From DASXRU01 sp033856235 (GTDB lineage Bacteria > Acidobacteriota > Blastocatellia > Pyrinomonadales > Pyrinomonadaceae): a stretch of DNA of 64,000 nucleotides. Every line of letters begins with the position of its first letter. Position 1 is the first letter of the stretch. The position numbers and the translations under genes were made by a program. Below are positions 43,775 through 52,882 of the stretch, piece by piece. The DNA lies in assembly GCA_033856235.1 (NCBI GenBank), contig JAWVFI010000007.1:1-64000 (forward strand). The letters run 5' to 3'. The notes beneath the pieces are model-generated. The model was not told where the DNA came from. It saw nothing but the letters and a program-made list of their open reading frames with translations, and ran no database searches.

Positions 43775-44114
43775 GAGCGCCGCCCCGCGTCATTCCGGCA
43801 AATCCAACCTCCTCCTCGAAACCCAAATCCACTGTGTTTTTTGGTCCGCGCCTCCGTTTGCAATCGGTTAGTTTGGTGTGATAGGGTGCGCCTTCCTTGT
43901 AGCAACCAGGCTGATTCGGCGGCATTCCGGCAGTATCGCGGATTCGGGTCACCAGCTGCAAAAAGTCCAAGCAGGATAAATAAAACTAAGACCTCGTAAA
44001 AGTGCCACTTAGCATAGGCTTTCCTATGGATCCTATGCCTTTCGGAGTCGCTCGTGCACCCTCCCCCCGGGTCTAAATGCATGGCTGGCGGCTGGAAAAA
44101 GAGGATTTGCCCCA
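43775..44114. other. Intergenic region, no gene supported
   Basis: 340 bases upstream of an M23 peptidase gene. It holds an interchangeable pairing: GCATAGG (44012-44018) can pair with CCTATG (44023-44028) or CCTATGC (44032-44038). No promoter was assigned. Its open frames are short and without features. Confidence 0.4.
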
Positions 44115-44969
44115 ATGATCAGAGATGACCGTTTCTACGCATTTATTGTTGCTCGCACCTCACGTTCCCGTTCACATATCCGCCGCATTTGTCTTCATAA
44201 ACGCTGGCTAAAACTCTTTGCCGTGATTGCCTTCGCAGTGTTCTGTGGATTGCTGTATGGGTTTTATGGTTTGACTCAGCAGGCCCAGCATTTGCGCACC
44301 GAACAGGAAAACCAGCGACTGCGCGCTGAGAATGAAAAGCAGCGGAATGAACTCAAAACCTTGAACAATCGAGTAGATGCCGTTGAGGACACTTCTCGCC
44401 GTCTGGCGGAGATTTCCGGCATCGCGCACGACCAGCAGGCAAATCCACGGGGACAGGGTGGACCGGCGTTTCCTCTCGATAGTGCTGCTTTGGCTGCGCT
44501 GGAAAGCAAAACCGCGCAACTGGAACAGTCCATGCGGAAGTATGAACAGGCTTTGCGCGAGCGAGGTATGACGCCTTCGCTGTGGCCCGTGGAGGGCAGC
44601 CTGGAAAGCGGCTTTGGAGGCAGAAGAAATCCCTTTGGCGGCCGTTCTTTTGAGTTTCATACCGGCCAGGATATCGATGCCCCGTGGGGCGCCCCGGTAG
44701 TGGCCGCCGCCGCCGGCAGGATTCTGATTGCCGGTTGGCAACATGGATACGGCCAGGTCGTTTACATCGATCACGGTAGCGGCCTCAGCACTCGCTATGG
44801 GCACCTGTCGCTGATTGGCGTGAAGGTCGGACAGATGATTTCGCGCGGAGACGTTTTGGGACGCGTGGGATCAACCGGCCGTTCAACTGGCCCGCACCTG
44901 CATTACGAGGTTCGCATCAACGATAACGCCGTCGATCCCCTGCCTTACCTGACCGGCGATTTGAACTAG
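44115..44969 (+). CDS. Membrane-anchored M23 peptidase with coiled coil
   Basis: 284 residues. A basic N-terminus and one membrane helix (LKLFAVIAFAVFCGLLYGFYGL) are followed by a coiled coil (TQQAQHLRTEQENQRLRAENEKQ) and a C-terminal LytM/M23 domain. Zinc ligands are visible in FEFHTGQDID and GPHLHYEVRI, with GYGQVVYIDHGSG between. All catalytic ligands are present, so it is a likely active periplasmic peptidoglycan endopeptidase of the MepM type. Likely acts in wall remodelling together with the transglycosylase and bactofilin genes of this window. Confidence 0.9.
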   Translation: MIRDDRFYAFIVARTSRSRSHIRRICLHKRWLKLFAVIAFAVFCGLLYGFYGLTQQAQHLRTEQENQRLRAENEKQRNELKTLNNRVDAVEDTSRRLAEISGIAHDQQANPRGQGGPAFPLDSAALAALESKTAQLEQSMRKYEQALRERGMTPSLWPVEGSLESGFGGRRNPFGGRSFEFHTGQDIDAPWGAPVVAAAAGRILIAGWQHGYGQVVYIDHGSGLSTRYGHLSLIGVKVGQMISRGDVLGRVGSTGRSTGPHLHYEVRINDNAVDPLPYLTGDLN

Positions 44970-44980
44970 GCCAAACCGCA

Positions 44981-45006
44981 TGGGCGGCTGGATAACCGGC
45001 CGCCCA
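44981..45006 (+). terminator. Weak hairpin after the M23 gene
   Basis: TGGGCGGC (44981-44988) pairs with GCCGCCCA (44999-45006) with a ten-base loop. The U-rich run (TTTTCTCTTTTT) comes 13 bases later, so termination efficiency is uncertain. Confidence 0.4.
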
Positions 45007-45094
45007 TAATTGATTTCGGTTTTCTCTTTTTCCCCACATCAACTAATATCTTCCCGCCTCCATCGCTATCAAATCAGGAAAAGGATTAAGCATC

Positions 45095-47311
45095 ATGCCA
45101 GACAGGTTTGCGCGCGCTGCAGCAATAGTGCTTGCGGCGGTGGTTTTTGTAAGTGTAGTCCAGCTGCCGGCCCTCGGTGACGAAGGGATGTTTCTGCCAG
45201 ACGCTATCAGCCGCCTGCCGGTCAAGAAACTGAACCAGCGCGGCCTGAAGATTCCCATTACTGACATCTACAATCCTGCCGGCGTAAGTATTAAGGATGC
45301 GGTCGTGATTGTGGACGGCGGGACGGGCGAATTTCTTTCATCAAACGGCTTGCTGCTCACGAATCATCACGTTGCGTTCGAAGCTCTTGTAAGTGCTTCG
45401 GATCAAACAAAGGATTATGCGACTAATGGGTACCTGGCGCGCGACCGCGGCGAGGAACTTCCAGCGCGGGGTTACACCGTGTCCGTCCCGCAGGAGATCA
45501 AAGACGTAACTGCCGAGGTGCTGGCAGGGCTGACGGATGCGACGCCGCCAGCGGAACGCGCCACGGCAATTCAAAACAAGATCCGATCAATACAGGAGGC
45601 GGCGCGGCGTCCGGCAGACGGTATCACTGCTCAGATTCTGCCGCTTAACGAAGGGCTGTCTTACTATGAGTTCAGCTACCTGATTCTGCGTGACGTCCGC
45701 ATCGTGTACGCGCCGCCCAAATCGATAGGCTTCTTTGGCGGCGATCCTGATAACTTCGAATGGCCCCGACATTGTGGCGATTTTACCTTCATGCGCGCCT
45801 ACGTGGGCCCGGATGGAAAGCCTGCCGAATACGCGAGCACTAACGTTCCTTTCAAGCCAAAGAAGTTTCTTTCCATCTCGATGGCCGGGATTAAGGAAGG
45901 CGACTTCATGATGGTGATGGGATATCCCGGATCCACTCGTCGCTATCGCGAAAGTTATTCCGTGGCGTACAACCAGGATGTGGCCCTTCCTTTCCAGATC
46001 GATGTTTTCACGAAACAGATAGAGGCGCTGGAAAACCTGGGCAAGGCGGACGCGGCGCTGCGGATAAAACTTCAGAGCACTATCTTCGACATCGCCAATA
46101 CGCTGAAGAACGACGAGGGCTCAGTGGTGGCGATGCGTCGCGCGGACATTGTCGGTAAAAAGCGTGCGCAGGAAGCCACCTTCACGCACTGGCTGGAAGC
46201 AGATGCGGCGCGGAAGGCCAAATACGGCGAGGCGCTCCCCAGTCTGAGCAAGGCTTACCAGGAACTTAATGCAACGGCGGCGCGCGACTTGTTAGTGCCG
46301 CAGCTCTTGCAGTCCAGCGATTTGCTGGCCATCGGTTTTAGCGCGCAGGGAATTGCAGCGACTAAAGAGCGGCCCGGCGCGGATTCTGATCCGAATGTCG
46401 CCACCGCGGCAGCGCGGGCCCGCGGCCTGGCAACATCGGCTCTGGCGGATCGCAATCTGTCGGTCGAGCGCGAAATGATGACTTACCTGCTGCGCCGAGC
46501 CGCTGAGTTACCCGGCAGCCAAAAAATCGAAGCGATAGAAAAGCGATTTGCCGGCCTGCAAGGAGAAGCCCGGCGCCGTGCTGAGGAAGACTTCGTTCGC
46601 TCGATTGTTGATAGTAAGAATTTTCTGACCGAGGAATCGATGGGGCGCTTGTTTGAACTGTCCGCGGCCAAGCTCCGCGAATTGCACGAGCCCTTCCTTG
46701 ATTTCGCCGCCGAGTTGACTCCGCTGTTACTCCAGCAACAAATCCGCACGCGGAGTTTCAATGCTGCTGTAGCCCGCTGGCGTCCGCTGATGTTTAAGGG
46801 CATGAGTGAAATGCAGGGCACGACGCCCTATCCCGACGCCAATCGCACCCTGCGGTTCACGTACGGCGAAGTCAAAGGCTACGTCCCTCATGATGCGGCG
46901 ATCTACCTTCCATTCACCACGCTTTCCGGCGTCATTGAAAAGGACACCGGCCGTGAGCCCTTTGATGTGCCCGAGAAACTCAAGCAGCTTTACCGCTCTC
47001 GAGATTTTGGTGCGTACGCGACCGCCGATCGATCGAATGTCCCGGTTAATTTTCTTTCCACGACGGACATCATCGGTGGCAACTCCGGCTCGCCGATCCT
47101 GAATGGGCGTGGGGAACAAGTGGGGATTGTTTTTGACGGAAACTATGAAGGGCTCGGAAACGACTTCTTCTATAACGATCCCAAGGGCCGGACCATCTCG
47201 GTCGATATTCGTTACGTGCTTTTCGTTGCTGATAAGTTCGGAGGGGCCGGTTACCTGCTTCAGGAATTGGATCTGAAGAGCGCACCAGCGACCCTGCGGC
47301 GGGCTGCGTGA
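45095..47311 (+). CDS. S46-family dipeptidyl peptidase
   Basis: 738 residues with a signal peptide (AAAIVLAAVVFVSVVQLPALG). Chymotrypsin-like S46 hallmarks are present: LLLTNHHVAF (catalytic His at 91/92), FFGGDPDNFEWPRHCGDFTFMRAYV (Asp region), MVMGYPGSTRRYRE, and DIIGGNSGSPILNGRGEQVG (catalytic Ser). These DPP7/DPP11-type enzymes release dipeptides from N-termini in the periplasm, helping the use of peptides as nutrients. Specificity cannot be told from sequence alone. AAAGGA is 11 bases before ATG 45095. Length and motifs are complete. Confidence 0.95.
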   Translation: MPDRFARAAAIVLAAVVFVSVVQLPALGDEGMFLPDAISRLPVKKLNQRGLKIPITDIYNPAGVSIKDAVVIVDGGTGEFLSSNGLLLTNHHVAFEALVSASDQTKDYATNGYLARDRGEELPARGYTVSVPQEIKDVTAEVLAGLTDATPPAERATAIQNKIRSIQEAARRPADGITAQILPLNEGLSYYEFSYLILRDVRIVYAPPKSIGFFGGDPDNFEWPRHCGDFTFMRAYVGPDGKPAEYASTNVPFKPKKFLSISMAGIKEGDFMMVMGYPGSTRRYRESYSVAYNQDVALPFQIDVFTKQIEALENLGKADAALRIKLQSTIFDIANTLKNDEGSVVAMRRADIVGKKRAQEATFTHWLEADAARKAKYGEALPSLSKAYQELNATAARDLLVPQLLQSSDLLAIGFSAQGIAATKERPGADSDPNVATAAARARGLATSALADRNLSVEREMMTYLLRRAAELPGSQKIEAIEKRFAGLQGEARRRAEEDFVRSIVDSKNFLTEESMGRLFELSAAKLRELHEPFLDFAAELTPLLLQQQIRTRSFNAAVARWRPLMFKGMSEMQGTTPYPDANRTLRFTYGEVKGYVPHDAAIYLPFTTLSGVIEKDTGREPFDVPEKLKQLYRSRDFGAYATADRSNVPVNFLSTTDIIGGNSGSPILNGRGEQVGIVFDGNYEGLGNDFFYNDPKGRTISVDIRYVLFVADKFGGAGYLLQELDLKSAPATLRRAA

Positions 47312-47433
47312 TCTCGAACCGCTTTCGACCCTCGACGATAGCGAACCGGAATCTCCCAGAAGAACTGCGGGCAAGAAACGTTGCATTTCGGCAAAACATT
47401 AAGAAATGTTTAGGAAATCAACGGTTTTAATGC

Positions 47434-47463
47434 TTGACAGGCCGAAAGTCTTTCGCTTAGTAT
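47434..47463 (+). promoter_or_regulatory. Sigma-70 promoter of the cold-shock gene
   Basis: TTGACA (47434-47439), an 18-base spacer and TAGTAT (47458-47463). It lies about 300 bases upstream of the cold-shock gene, giving a long 5' leader that includes the REP-like pair at 47669-47730. Long leaders are usual for cspA-type genes. Confidence 0.5.
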
Positions 47464-47668
47464 GCGCCGTCGCTCAAAGCCGGGAACCGATCCCGCATTC
47501 AGATTTACAGGCTTTTCAGCAATGAGTTTTACAGTTTTCCCCCGTTAGTCTGCGTATGGTGATATCGCGCCCGGTGCGTTATGACCATGCGCTTTTTTGC
47601 TGATTGTGTTTCGTGCAGCGCCCCATTTCACAAAGCGCGTCCCGGTTCACAAGCATTAACCAAGTCGG

Positions 47669-47730
47669 CCAGTAGCACAGACTCTAGTCTGTGACTCGCT
47701 TCTCGCACAGACTGCAGCCTGTGCTACTGG
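47669..47730. repeat. Paired palindromic REP-like element in the cold-shock leader
   Basis: CCAGTAGCACAGACTCTAGTCTGTG (from 47669) and its inverted copy ending 47730 share about 22 of 25 bases; each includes the palindrome ACAGACT...AGTCTGT. It lies between the promoter and the AGGAGG of the cold-shock gene and would fold into a large stem in the mRNA. Confidence 0.7.
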
Positions 47731-47763
47731 TACGCGTTTTACGTTCAGGAGGATTTGTTCGTT

Positions 47764-47970
47764 ATGTCTAGAATAACCGGTAAGGTCAAGTGGTTTAACA
47801 ATTCGAAGGGCTATGGCTTTATTGAGCAGCCAGGCTCTGCCGATATCTTTGTTCACTACAGCGCCATCCAGGGCGACGGCTTCAAAACCCTGGAAGAGGG
47901 TCAGGACGTCGAGTTCGAAGTGACGCAAGGGCCTAAAGGACCGCAGGCTGAAAAAGTGACCAAAGCGTAA
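47764..47970 (+). CDS. Cold-shock protein (CspA family)
   Basis: 68 residues. The RNP-1/RNP-2 motifs are intact (KGYGFIEQP and DIFVHYSAI), with the standard start MSRITGKVKWFNNSKG and a typical length. AGGAGG lies eleven bases before ATG 47764; a TTG nine bases upstream is too close to it. It binds single-stranded RNA and melts secondary structure. The long leader with a REP-like hairpin may contribute to temperature-dependent translation. A terminator follows at 48038. Confidence 0.95.
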   Translation: MSRITGKVKWFNNSKGYGFIEQPGSADIFVHYSAIQGDGFKTLEEGQDVEFEVTQGPKGPQAEKVTKA

Positions 47971-48037
47971 GTCTCCCCGGCTTTCCCAAGCAAAGCCACT
48001 GACCGCTTCCGGTCCTGTCCGGCAAGCGCTATGAATC

Positions 48038-48072
48038 AAGGCGATCTCCAATGGAGGTCGCCTTTATTCTTT
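48038..48072. terminator. Intrinsic terminator shared by convergent genes
   Basis: AAGGCGATCTCC (48038-48049) pairs with GGAGGTCGCCTT (48053-48064) about a three-base loop with one G-U pair, followed by TTATTCTTTA. It serves the cold-shock gene, and overlaps the end of the convergent minus-strand gene. Confidence 0.75.
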
Positions 48073-48756
48073 ATCGGCTCTGGCTTTGAAACTGACGTGA
48101 CCGCCGTCAACATCAACCGAAAACAAAACGCGTTCACAACCTAGATGCTCTTTCAGGTTGTCTGTCTTGGCGGCAATCAAGCGGTGGAAACGAGGAAAGG
48201 AAAAATCTTCGGTGGCCTCGCCGCACTTTCGTTTGGCTTCGACCAGGGCGTCGTACAGGTCCTTGACGGTCTTAACGTCCTTATGACCGTCGGCGCATAC
48301 GAAGTTGGTGCGTTCCAGCGAGCTGACCGCAGTGGCCCGGGCGGTGGCGCGCGCGGCGGCGCCGGCATCGCGGCCTTCTTCGCGGCCCTGCATGGTGCGG
48401 CGCCACATGTCGCGAAAAGCTGCATATCGCGCGGCCAGTGAGTTGTAACGATAGCGCTGCGCAAAGGTGAGCGCGCGATCGTCGCCCAGCCGTTTAATGT
48501 GCGCCTCGACGCGCATCTTGGTATCGTAGGGCGCTCTTTTCACCGCTCCGTTGAAGTAGATGTCAAACTCAATCTTCAAGCGCCGGATATCTTCTTCCAG
48601 TCGCGACAGCTGTTCTTCAACCGTTACAGTCTTTTCCTGTACGCCCTGCTTTTTCTGATTTCTTTCCTTAAGTTCGCGCGACCGGCGGGCAAATTTATTG
48701 TCTCGAACTGGCAATGTTTTTCTCCTGGCAGATTGGGCGGAGCGGGCGATCCGCAC
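48064..48756 (-). CDS. MXAN_5187-type C-terminal-domain protein
   Basis: 230 residues from GTG 48756. It has a basic N-terminus (ARRKTLPVRDNKFARRSRELKERNQKKQ), a helical region LSRLEEDIRRLKIEFDIYFNGAVKRAPYDTK and RYRYNSLAARYAAFRDMWRR, then a C-terminal alpha/beta segment (DLYDALVEAKRKCGE...FHRLIAAKTDNLKEHLGC...VSFKARADKE). The pattern LKxEFDxYF...P ... RYRYNSL recalls MXAN_5187-type proteins of Myxococcota and Acidobacteriota. No function is established. It is convergent with the cold-shock gene, sharing the terminator. Confidence 0.6.
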   Translation of the reverse strand: MRIARSAQSARRKTLPVRDNKFARRSRELKERNQKKQGVQEKTVTVEEQLSRLEEDIRRLKIEFDIYFNGAVKRAPYDTKMRVEAHIKRLGDDRALTFAQRYRYNSLAARYAAFRDMWRRTMQGREEGRDAGAAARATARATAVSSLERTNFVCADGHKDVKTVKDLYDALVEAKRKCGEATEDFSFPRFHRLIAAKTDNLKEHLGCERVLFSVDVDGGHVSFKARADKE

Positions 48757-48885
48757 TGGATCGAGTCTAGGCGCTTTGAAAGCAACGTGTCAACGACGTT
48801 TTCATGCAGCGTAAAGCTCAGCAAAAGAACGAATTGATTAAAGAGAGACAGACATACTACTCTCTAGGGCCGAGATTTTGATTAC

Positions 48886-50319
48886 ATGACTAAGCCCTCT
48901 CCATCACAAACACCATCGCTACGATCGCTGCCGTCGGTTGACGCGCTCTTACGCACGGAACGCGCCCGGGCTTTGAAGTCCATCGTGGGCGCGCGGCGCC
49001 TGGCGGCGATAGCCCGCGAGGTAACAGACGAACTCCGGTTGGAAGTGCGTCAGACTGCGTCAACACCGACACCAGATGCCGCGTCAATCTCACGGGACGG
49101 TTTGCTGGCAGAGGCAACTCGCAGATTGGAAGTGGCTTGCGGCCGCGAATCGTCCTCGGGGATGCGCCGCGTGATTAATGCAACTGGTGTGATTCTGCAT
49201 ACCAACCTGGGCCGCGCCCCCCTTTCTGATGAGGCTCGCCGCGCCATAGCTGTAGACGCAACTCGCTACTGCACGCTGGAGTACGATCTGGAAAACGGCT
49301 CCCGGGGCCGCCGCGGAAGTCGTGTCGAACAACTCTTGTGCGAACTGACCGGAGCTGAAGCTGCCCTGGTAGTGAATAACTGTGCGGCGGCGGCCTTGCT
49401 GGTGCTGAGCGTGCTGGCCCGCGAGGGCGAAACCATTGTCTCGCGCGGCGAGTTGGTGGAAATCGGCGGCGACTTTCGTGTTCCCGATGTGATGGCCGCT
49501 TCGGGCACAACGATGGTCGAAGTGGGTACGACCAATCGCACGCGACTCTCGGACTATCAAAAAGCACTCAACGATAAGACGCGCCTGATCATGCGGGTTC
49601 ACACTTCGAACTACCGCATCGTTGGTTTCACCAACACTCCAGCCCTCCGTGAGTTGGTGGAACTTGCACACAGCGCCGGCCTGCCTTTTTACGAGGACGC
49701 GGGTTCGGGAGCACTGCTGGACCTTAACGCCTACGGATTAACCGGCGAGCCTATCATCAGCGATTCAATTGCTGCGGGCGCCGATGTTGTGTCCTTCAGT
49801 GGGGACAAACTGCTGGGTGGGCCACAGGCCGGACTGATCGTCGGAAGCGCGCCGGTAATCGACTCACTTAGAAGCCATCCGCTCTATCGGGCACTGCGCA
49901 CGGACAAACTGGTTCTGACCGCCCTGGAGGCTACCCTGTCGGCATATAGTCGCGAAACCCATTTCGACGAGCTGCCCACGCTGCAGATGATCGCGCTTTC
50001 TCAGGATGAGATACGAGGACGAGCCGAGGAGCTGATCGCGAGGGTTTCGCAAATCATCTCAAGCGATGGCCTCATCCTGGAGCTGATTGAGGGAGAGTCG
50101 GCCGTCGGGGGCGGCTCAGCCCCGACCGCCAATCTGAAAACTGTCCTGATTGCGCTGTCGCACACGCGCTTGTCTGCCGAGGCTATTGAAGGAGCACTAC
50201 GCCGGTTTAACCCGCCGGTTATCGCCCGTATCGCTGAGGCCAAAGTCCTGCTCGACCTGCGCACAGTTACCGCGGCCGAAGAGGCTGAAGTCATGCGGGC
50301 TCTCGCTGCAATCTCATAG
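48886..50319 (+). CDS. selA: L-seryl-tRNA(Sec) selenium transferase SelA
   Basis: 477 residues. The N-terminal domain (LRSLPSVDALLRTE) precedes the PLP-binding fold: INATGVILHTNLGRAPLS, GAEAALVVNNCAAAALLVLS, VHTSNYRIVGFT, PFYEDAGSGALLDL and the Schiff-base Lys in FSGDKLLGGPQAG. SelA converts seryl-tRNA(Sec) to selenocysteyl-tRNA(Sec). Neither selB, selD nor tRNA(Sec) is visible in the window, so they must be elsewhere if the pathway is complete. Motifs and length are canonical. Confidence 0.96.
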   Translation: MTKPSPSQTPSLRSLPSVDALLRTERARALKSIVGARRLAAIAREVTDELRLEVRQTASTPTPDAASISRDGLLAEATRRLEVACGRESSSGMRRVINATGVILHTNLGRAPLSDEARRAIAVDATRYCTLEYDLENGSRGRRGSRVEQLLCELTGAEAALVVNNCAAAALLVLSVLAREGETIVSRGELVEIGGDFRVPDVMAASGTTMVEVGTTNRTRLSDYQKALNDKTRLIMRVHTSNYRIVGFTNTPALRELVELAHSAGLPFYEDAGSGALLDLNAYGLTGEPIISDSIAAGADVVSFSGDKLLGGPQAGLIVGSAPVIDSLRSHPLYRALRTDKLVLTALEATLSAYSRETHFDELPTLQMIALSQDEIRGRAEELIARVSQIISSDGLILELIEGESAVGGGSAPTANLKTVLIALSHTRLSAEAIEGALRRFNPPVIARIAEAKVLLDLRTVTAAEEAEVMRALAAIS

Positions 50320-50469
50320 GCGAGCACCGGTTATCAGCTTAATAATGCGCCAAAACGTTAGCGGCGGACATTCCTTACCAAATCTCCGGCCTTTCAATGT
50401 ATAATCCCGTGTCATCAAGCGGTCGTTGACACGCCGCACATCAATCTCCAGGCGTTCGGGCACATCCGC

Positions 50470-52551
50470 TTGAACTCACGCCTCGCTAATCCAAACATCT
50501 TGAAGAATTTACCTGGTTTCAAATCATTACTGTGTTCGCTGGGTCTGGCTGCGCTGTCGGGCCTGGCGGCCTGTGCCCTCTGGCGTGCCGGCTGGCTTAG
50601 TTCCGCACAGCAGATGTTCGTATCTTCCGCGACCACCGGCGAGCCTGAATTCATCACTCCGGGCTTTTGGTTGGGAATGCTTTTAATCGTGACCATCGCC
50701 ATGTGCGCAGGCTTCTTTGTGGAGCGGGCCGGCGCGCGACGGTCTTTCCCTTATCTCGGCGCAGGGTTTCTGCTTTTCTCTCTCGTCAGTCTGGCGGCCT
50801 CCCGCTTCCTGCAGATCGACATCGTCTTTGTGCCCATGGCGCTGGGCGCTGCCGGCGCCATCGTGCTGGTCCAGGTGCGCCGTCTGTGGAGCATTGACGC
50901 CGCCCTCGCTAGCCAGGTGCGCCGAGTCTCATCTGACACTCAGGCGACCAGTAATGGTGAAGGCGCCCGTCTCATGAGCGGCTTAAGACTGTTGCAGACG
51001 GTTCTCCCACTGGAGGAGGCAATTGTTTTTCAACCGAGTGAGGATGGATTCCTGCTGGCCTCGGCGCGGTTGCGCTCCGGTCCCACCGATTCGCTGCAGA
51101 CGGGACGCACTGCGATGTGGCGAAAGGTCGTCGCGCTTTGCGATGGCGCAGTCGCCACCGGCGAAATCGTGCTGGCCAAAGCGGGCACGATCGATTCATT
51201 TGAAACCGTGGCGCTGCCGCTGCAACACGAAGGCCGCCGGGTCGGGGCCCTGCTGCTGCGACTCCGCGAAGATTTTGAACAAAGCGATCGCAAGCTGCTC
51301 TTTGCAGTGGGCGCCCAACTGGCGCGCAACCTGCAGCGCGACGAAGTACGCAAGAAGAAGGCGGGCAGCGACAAGTTGAACTTCGTCTCTGCGCGCGCCG
51401 CCGGCCGGCGTCTGGAAGCATTCGACGTGGTTAGCGGTTTGTTGACGGAACAAAAGTTCGGCGCGCATATCCTGACCGAAGCAGCGGATGGCTACGCCGT
51501 TGCCTATTTGGATGGAACCCTGGCTTACTTGAACCAGCCCATGCTGCAGGCGGCGCGAATTAGCAAGGTAGAGGCTGGCGATCTGGATCTTTTCGGACTC
51601 CTGGAAACGTTTCGCTCCGGAGTTTTCGATGAGCCCGCGATTGCCGTGCGGCGGGTCCTGCAGTCGGGAAGTGCCTACGAAAGAGAGCTGCAGTTCTCGG
51701 ATCGCAATCAGACCTTGAAACTCCGCATTGCCCTGCTCAGCGAAACCGGCGATGGTAACGGCAATGGTAACGGCAACGGTAACGGATCAGGATCCAGCAG
51801 TAGGGGAGCAGATCCGTTGTGCCTGGCGATCACCGTGCGCGATGTGACGCGCATGAAAGAATACGACAAGCTGAAAAGCGACATGATTTCCCTGATGTCG
51901 CATGAACTGCGCACACCGATTACCAGCATCAACGGGTTCGCCGAACTCCTGGCCCAGGACGAAAACATCCCCCAAGAGTCGCGCGAGTTTCTGAACATAA
52001 TTTCTCATGAGTCCCAGCGCCTGTCGCGAATGATTAATACTTTCCTCTCGGTAACTCAGCTGGAGGCCGGGGATCGACAGGAGGTCTCGAAGATCCCGCT
52101 CCGGCTTGACGAAGTAGTGCGCGAAACTGTTACCAACCTCCAGTCGCTGGCCAAGAAGAAACGCATTCGCCTCATCGAGCAACCGCCAGCCAAAATTCCG
52201 CCGGTAGCCGCCGACAAGAGTCTGATCACGCAGGCAGTAACGAACCTCGTTGGCAACGCCATCAAGTACAGCCCGGAACGAACCCTCGTGACCGTTTCAA
52301 CCTTATTGGAAGCCGAAGCCGTGCGCGTAACGGTTGAAGATCGCGGTTATGGCATTCCCCCTGAATCGATCGATCGCATCTGGGAAAAGTTCTATCGCAT
52401 CGCGCGCGACGGCCACGAGAAGGATGAGGAGTCCACCGGCCTCGGCCTCTCGTTCGTGCGCGAAGTTATCGAACAGCACGGCGGCGCCGTCGCAGTTGAG
52501 TCTGAAGTCGGTCGTGGCTCGAAGTTCAGCTTCACCTTGCCGCGGCTTTAG
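50470..52551 (+). CDS. Membrane sensor histidine kinase (GAF/PAS, HisKA, HATPase)
   Basis: 693 residues from TTG 50470. About four membrane helices in the first 140 residues (FKSLLCSLGLAALSGLAACALW, FWLGMLLIVTIAMCAGFFV, YLGAGFLLFSLVSLAASRFL, VFVPMALGAAGAIVLVQV). Then a GAF-like region (LRLLQTVLPLEEAIVFQ) and a PAS-like region (AYLDGTLAYLNQPML). The HisKA box is SHELRTPITSI with His478, and the ATPase has NLVGNAIKYSP, EDRGYGIPPESIDRIWEKFYR and STGLGLSFVREV. A GN-repeat linker (51754-51786) precedes HisKA. No adjacent response regulator was found, so it is an orphan kinase. Confidence 0.88.
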   Translation: MNSRLANPNILKNLPGFKSLLCSLGLAALSGLAACALWRAGWLSSAQQMFVSSATTGEPEFITPGFWLGMLLIVTIAMCAGFFVERAGARRSFPYLGAGFLLFSLVSLAASRFLQIDIVFVPMALGAAGAIVLVQVRRLWSIDAALASQVRRVSSDTQATSNGEGARLMSGLRLLQTVLPLEEAIVFQPSEDGFLLASARLRSGPTDSLQTGRTAMWRKVVALCDGAVATGEIVLAKAGTIDSFETVALPLQHEGRRVGALLLRLREDFEQSDRKLLFAVGAQLARNLQRDEVRKKKAGSDKLNFVSARAAGRRLEAFDVVSGLLTEQKFGAHILTEAADGYAVAYLDGTLAYLNQPMLQAARISKVEAGDLDLFGLLETFRSGVFDEPAIAVRRVLQSGSAYERELQFSDRNQTLKLRIALLSETGDGNGNGNGNGNGSGSSSRGADPLCLAITVRDVTRMKEYDKLKSDMISLMSHELRTPITSINGFAELLAQDENIPQESREFLNIISHESQRLSRMINTFLSVTQLEAGDRQEVSKIPLRLDEVVRETVTNLQSLAKKKRIRLIEQPPAKIPPVAADKSLITQAVTNLVGNAIKYSPERTLVTVSTLLEAEAVRVTVEDRGYGIPPESIDRIWEKFYRIARDGHEKDEESTGLGLSFVREVIEQHGGAVAVESEVGRGSKFSFTLPRL
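51754..51786 (+). repeat. Short tandem repeat coding for Gly-Asn in the kinase
   Basis: Repeats of the GGT-AAC-GGC-AAY kind encode GNGNGNGNG. The 6/12-base unit keeps the frame, so changes in copy number would alter linker length rather than switch the gene off. Confidence 0.8.
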
Positions 52552-52555
52552 GACG

Positions 52556-52882
52556 ATGACAGAAACCAGCCTCTCAATGATCCTCGCCGATTTTGCCGTC
52601 GAGTCGCGCGACTTGTTTCGGGCTAATCTGGAGATGTCAAAGATCCCGCTGGCCATCGGGATGGGAACAGTCGCCTTACTGATTATTGGTCTGGGTTGGT
52701 TTTTGATTGACCTTATTTATCGTTCCCCGGCAATTTTTCGCCCCGCAATAACACCGTTTTTTATCCGAGTGATGCGTGCTTTCGTAGTCGACGGTGATTT
52801 CTTCGCCGGGCTGGATGTCACGGCGAGCGAAGAAAAGTATGTGCCCGTAAAGAACTGTCATATAGGCGTTCGGCTCGCATGA
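52556..52882 (+). CDS. Possible small membrane protein overlapping the SET gene
   Basis: ATG at 52556, four bases after the kinase stop, opens 108 codons with one good membrane helix (IPLAIGMGTVALLIIGLGWFLIDLIY). About 207 of its bases lie antisense to the end of the SET-domain gene, where the residues look shadow-like. It may be a real short protein ending beyond its helix, or chance. Confidence 0.25.
   Translation: MTETSLSMILADFAVESRDLFRANLEMSKIPLAIGMGTVALLIIGLGWFLIDLIYRSPAIFRPAITPFFIRVMRAFVVDGDFFAGLDVTASEEKYVPVKNCHIGVRLA

Noticed and set aside
46727..47386. 219-codon frame antisense to the S46 peptidase gene
   Set aside because: Lies wholly opposite conserved peptidase codons; a GC-driven shadow frame.
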